NCBI RefSeq assembly: GCF_030530635.1
Contig: NZ_JAUMUL010000059.1
Span: forward strand, 8,348-22,120
Source of the DNA: Actinomyces sp.
GTDB taxonomy: Bacteria; Actinomycetota; Actinomycetes; Actinomycetales; Actinomycetaceae
DNA length: 13,773 nucleotides
Direction of reading: 5' to 3'
In this document: piece after piece, positions 13,651 to 13,773 of the stretch
How positions within the stretch are numbered: the first letter of the stretch is position 1
How the letters are laid out: each line of letters starts with the position of its first letter
Notes under the pieces: generated by a model
The model's input: the letters and a program-made list of their open reading frames with translations, nothing else
Database searches by the model: none
What the model was told of the DNA's origin: nothing
Program-made: the position numbers and the translations under genes

Positions 13651-13689
13651 GGGGCGTCCCGCCCCTTGCCGGGGCGGCGACTCGGGGCG
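13651..13689 (-). other. Alternative hairpins in the araD-araA gap
   Basis: CGCCCC at 13660-13665 can pair either with GGGGCG at 13651-13656 (3-4 base loop) or with GGGGCG at 13671-13676 (5-base loop). A further GGGGCG lies at 13684-13689. The structures are mutually exclusive. No U-tract follows in the transcription direction, so this is more likely a processing, stability or attenuation element than a terminator. Confidence 0.45.
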
Positions 13690-13718
13690 GGGCACCGGCT
13701 CGGGTGCGGCCGGGTTGA

Positions 13719-13773
13719 TCAGTGTTGGCCGTAGACGTTCTGGTAGCGGTCGTTGAGACGGTCGATCAGGTCC
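13719..13773 (-). CDS. araD: C-terminal end of probable L-ribulose-5-phosphate 4-epimerase (partial)
   Basis: Only the last 17 codons and stop are inside the window; the rest lies beyond 13773. The visible peptide is DLIDRLNDRYQNVYGQH. A C-terminal YGQ preceded by a helical Arg/Tyr segment is the usual end of AraD-type class II aldolase/epimerases (the E. coli protein ends YYGQ), and araD directly upstream of araA is a common order. The enzyme would convert L-ribulose 5-phosphate to D-xylulose 5-phosphate. The assignment depends on very few residues plus context. Confidence 0.6.
   Translation of the reverse strand, partial: DLIDRLNDRYQNVYGQH

Overview
The window looks like a chromosomal stretch from a high-GC actinobacterium, probably Actinomycetaceae (Actinomyces-like). 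This rests on the strongly G/C-biased third codon positions, the density of LacI-type sugar regulators, CUT1-type ABC importers without their own ATPase, a Tat-dependent lipoprotein and TTG starts behind strong Shine-Dalgarno sequences. The genus is inference; no rRNA or marker gene is present.

Layout. 1-617 has no convincing gene. It holds a ~0.5 kb unit bounded by inverted arrays of a 23-bp tandem repeat, with a G-rich block inside, which looks like a non-autonomous mobile element or a remnant of one. 618-2656 (minus) is a two-gene unit, an aldose 1-epimerase (galM-like) followed by a LacI regulator. 2979-4618 (plus) is a translationally coupled pair: a secreted chymotrypsin-like serine protease with an extremely acidic propeptide and a very basic catalytic domain, then an acidic 151-aa lipoprotein of unknown function. 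4682-4749 is a compact tandem/inverted repeat between convergent genes.

4768-9730 (minus) is an arabinoside operon: cytosolic GH51 alpha-L-arabinofuranosidase, Tat/lipobox solute-binding protein, two MalF/MalG-type permeases. Divergently from it, 9979-12077 (plus) carries two overlapping LacI-family regulators. These meet, tail to tail with a 7-nt gap, the L-arabinose isomerase gene araA (12085-13599, minus), which is preceded by the last 17 codons of a gene that is probably araD.

How it works together (inference from families). The binding protein and permeases import arabinose-containing oligosaccharides using a shared ATPase encoded elsewhere. The cytosolic arabinofuranosidase releases L-arabinose. 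AraA, an AraB presumably outside the window, and AraD convert it to D-xylulose 5-phosphate. One or both tandem LacI proteins probably control the divergent promoter region, where a TGACAwCGTTGAA motif occurs in two opposed copies and a CGTTGTCA half-motif recurs 30 bp apart. The epimerase may serve sugar anomer interconversion. The protease/lipoprotein pair is functionally separate and is the least explained part of the window, together with the two repeat structures.
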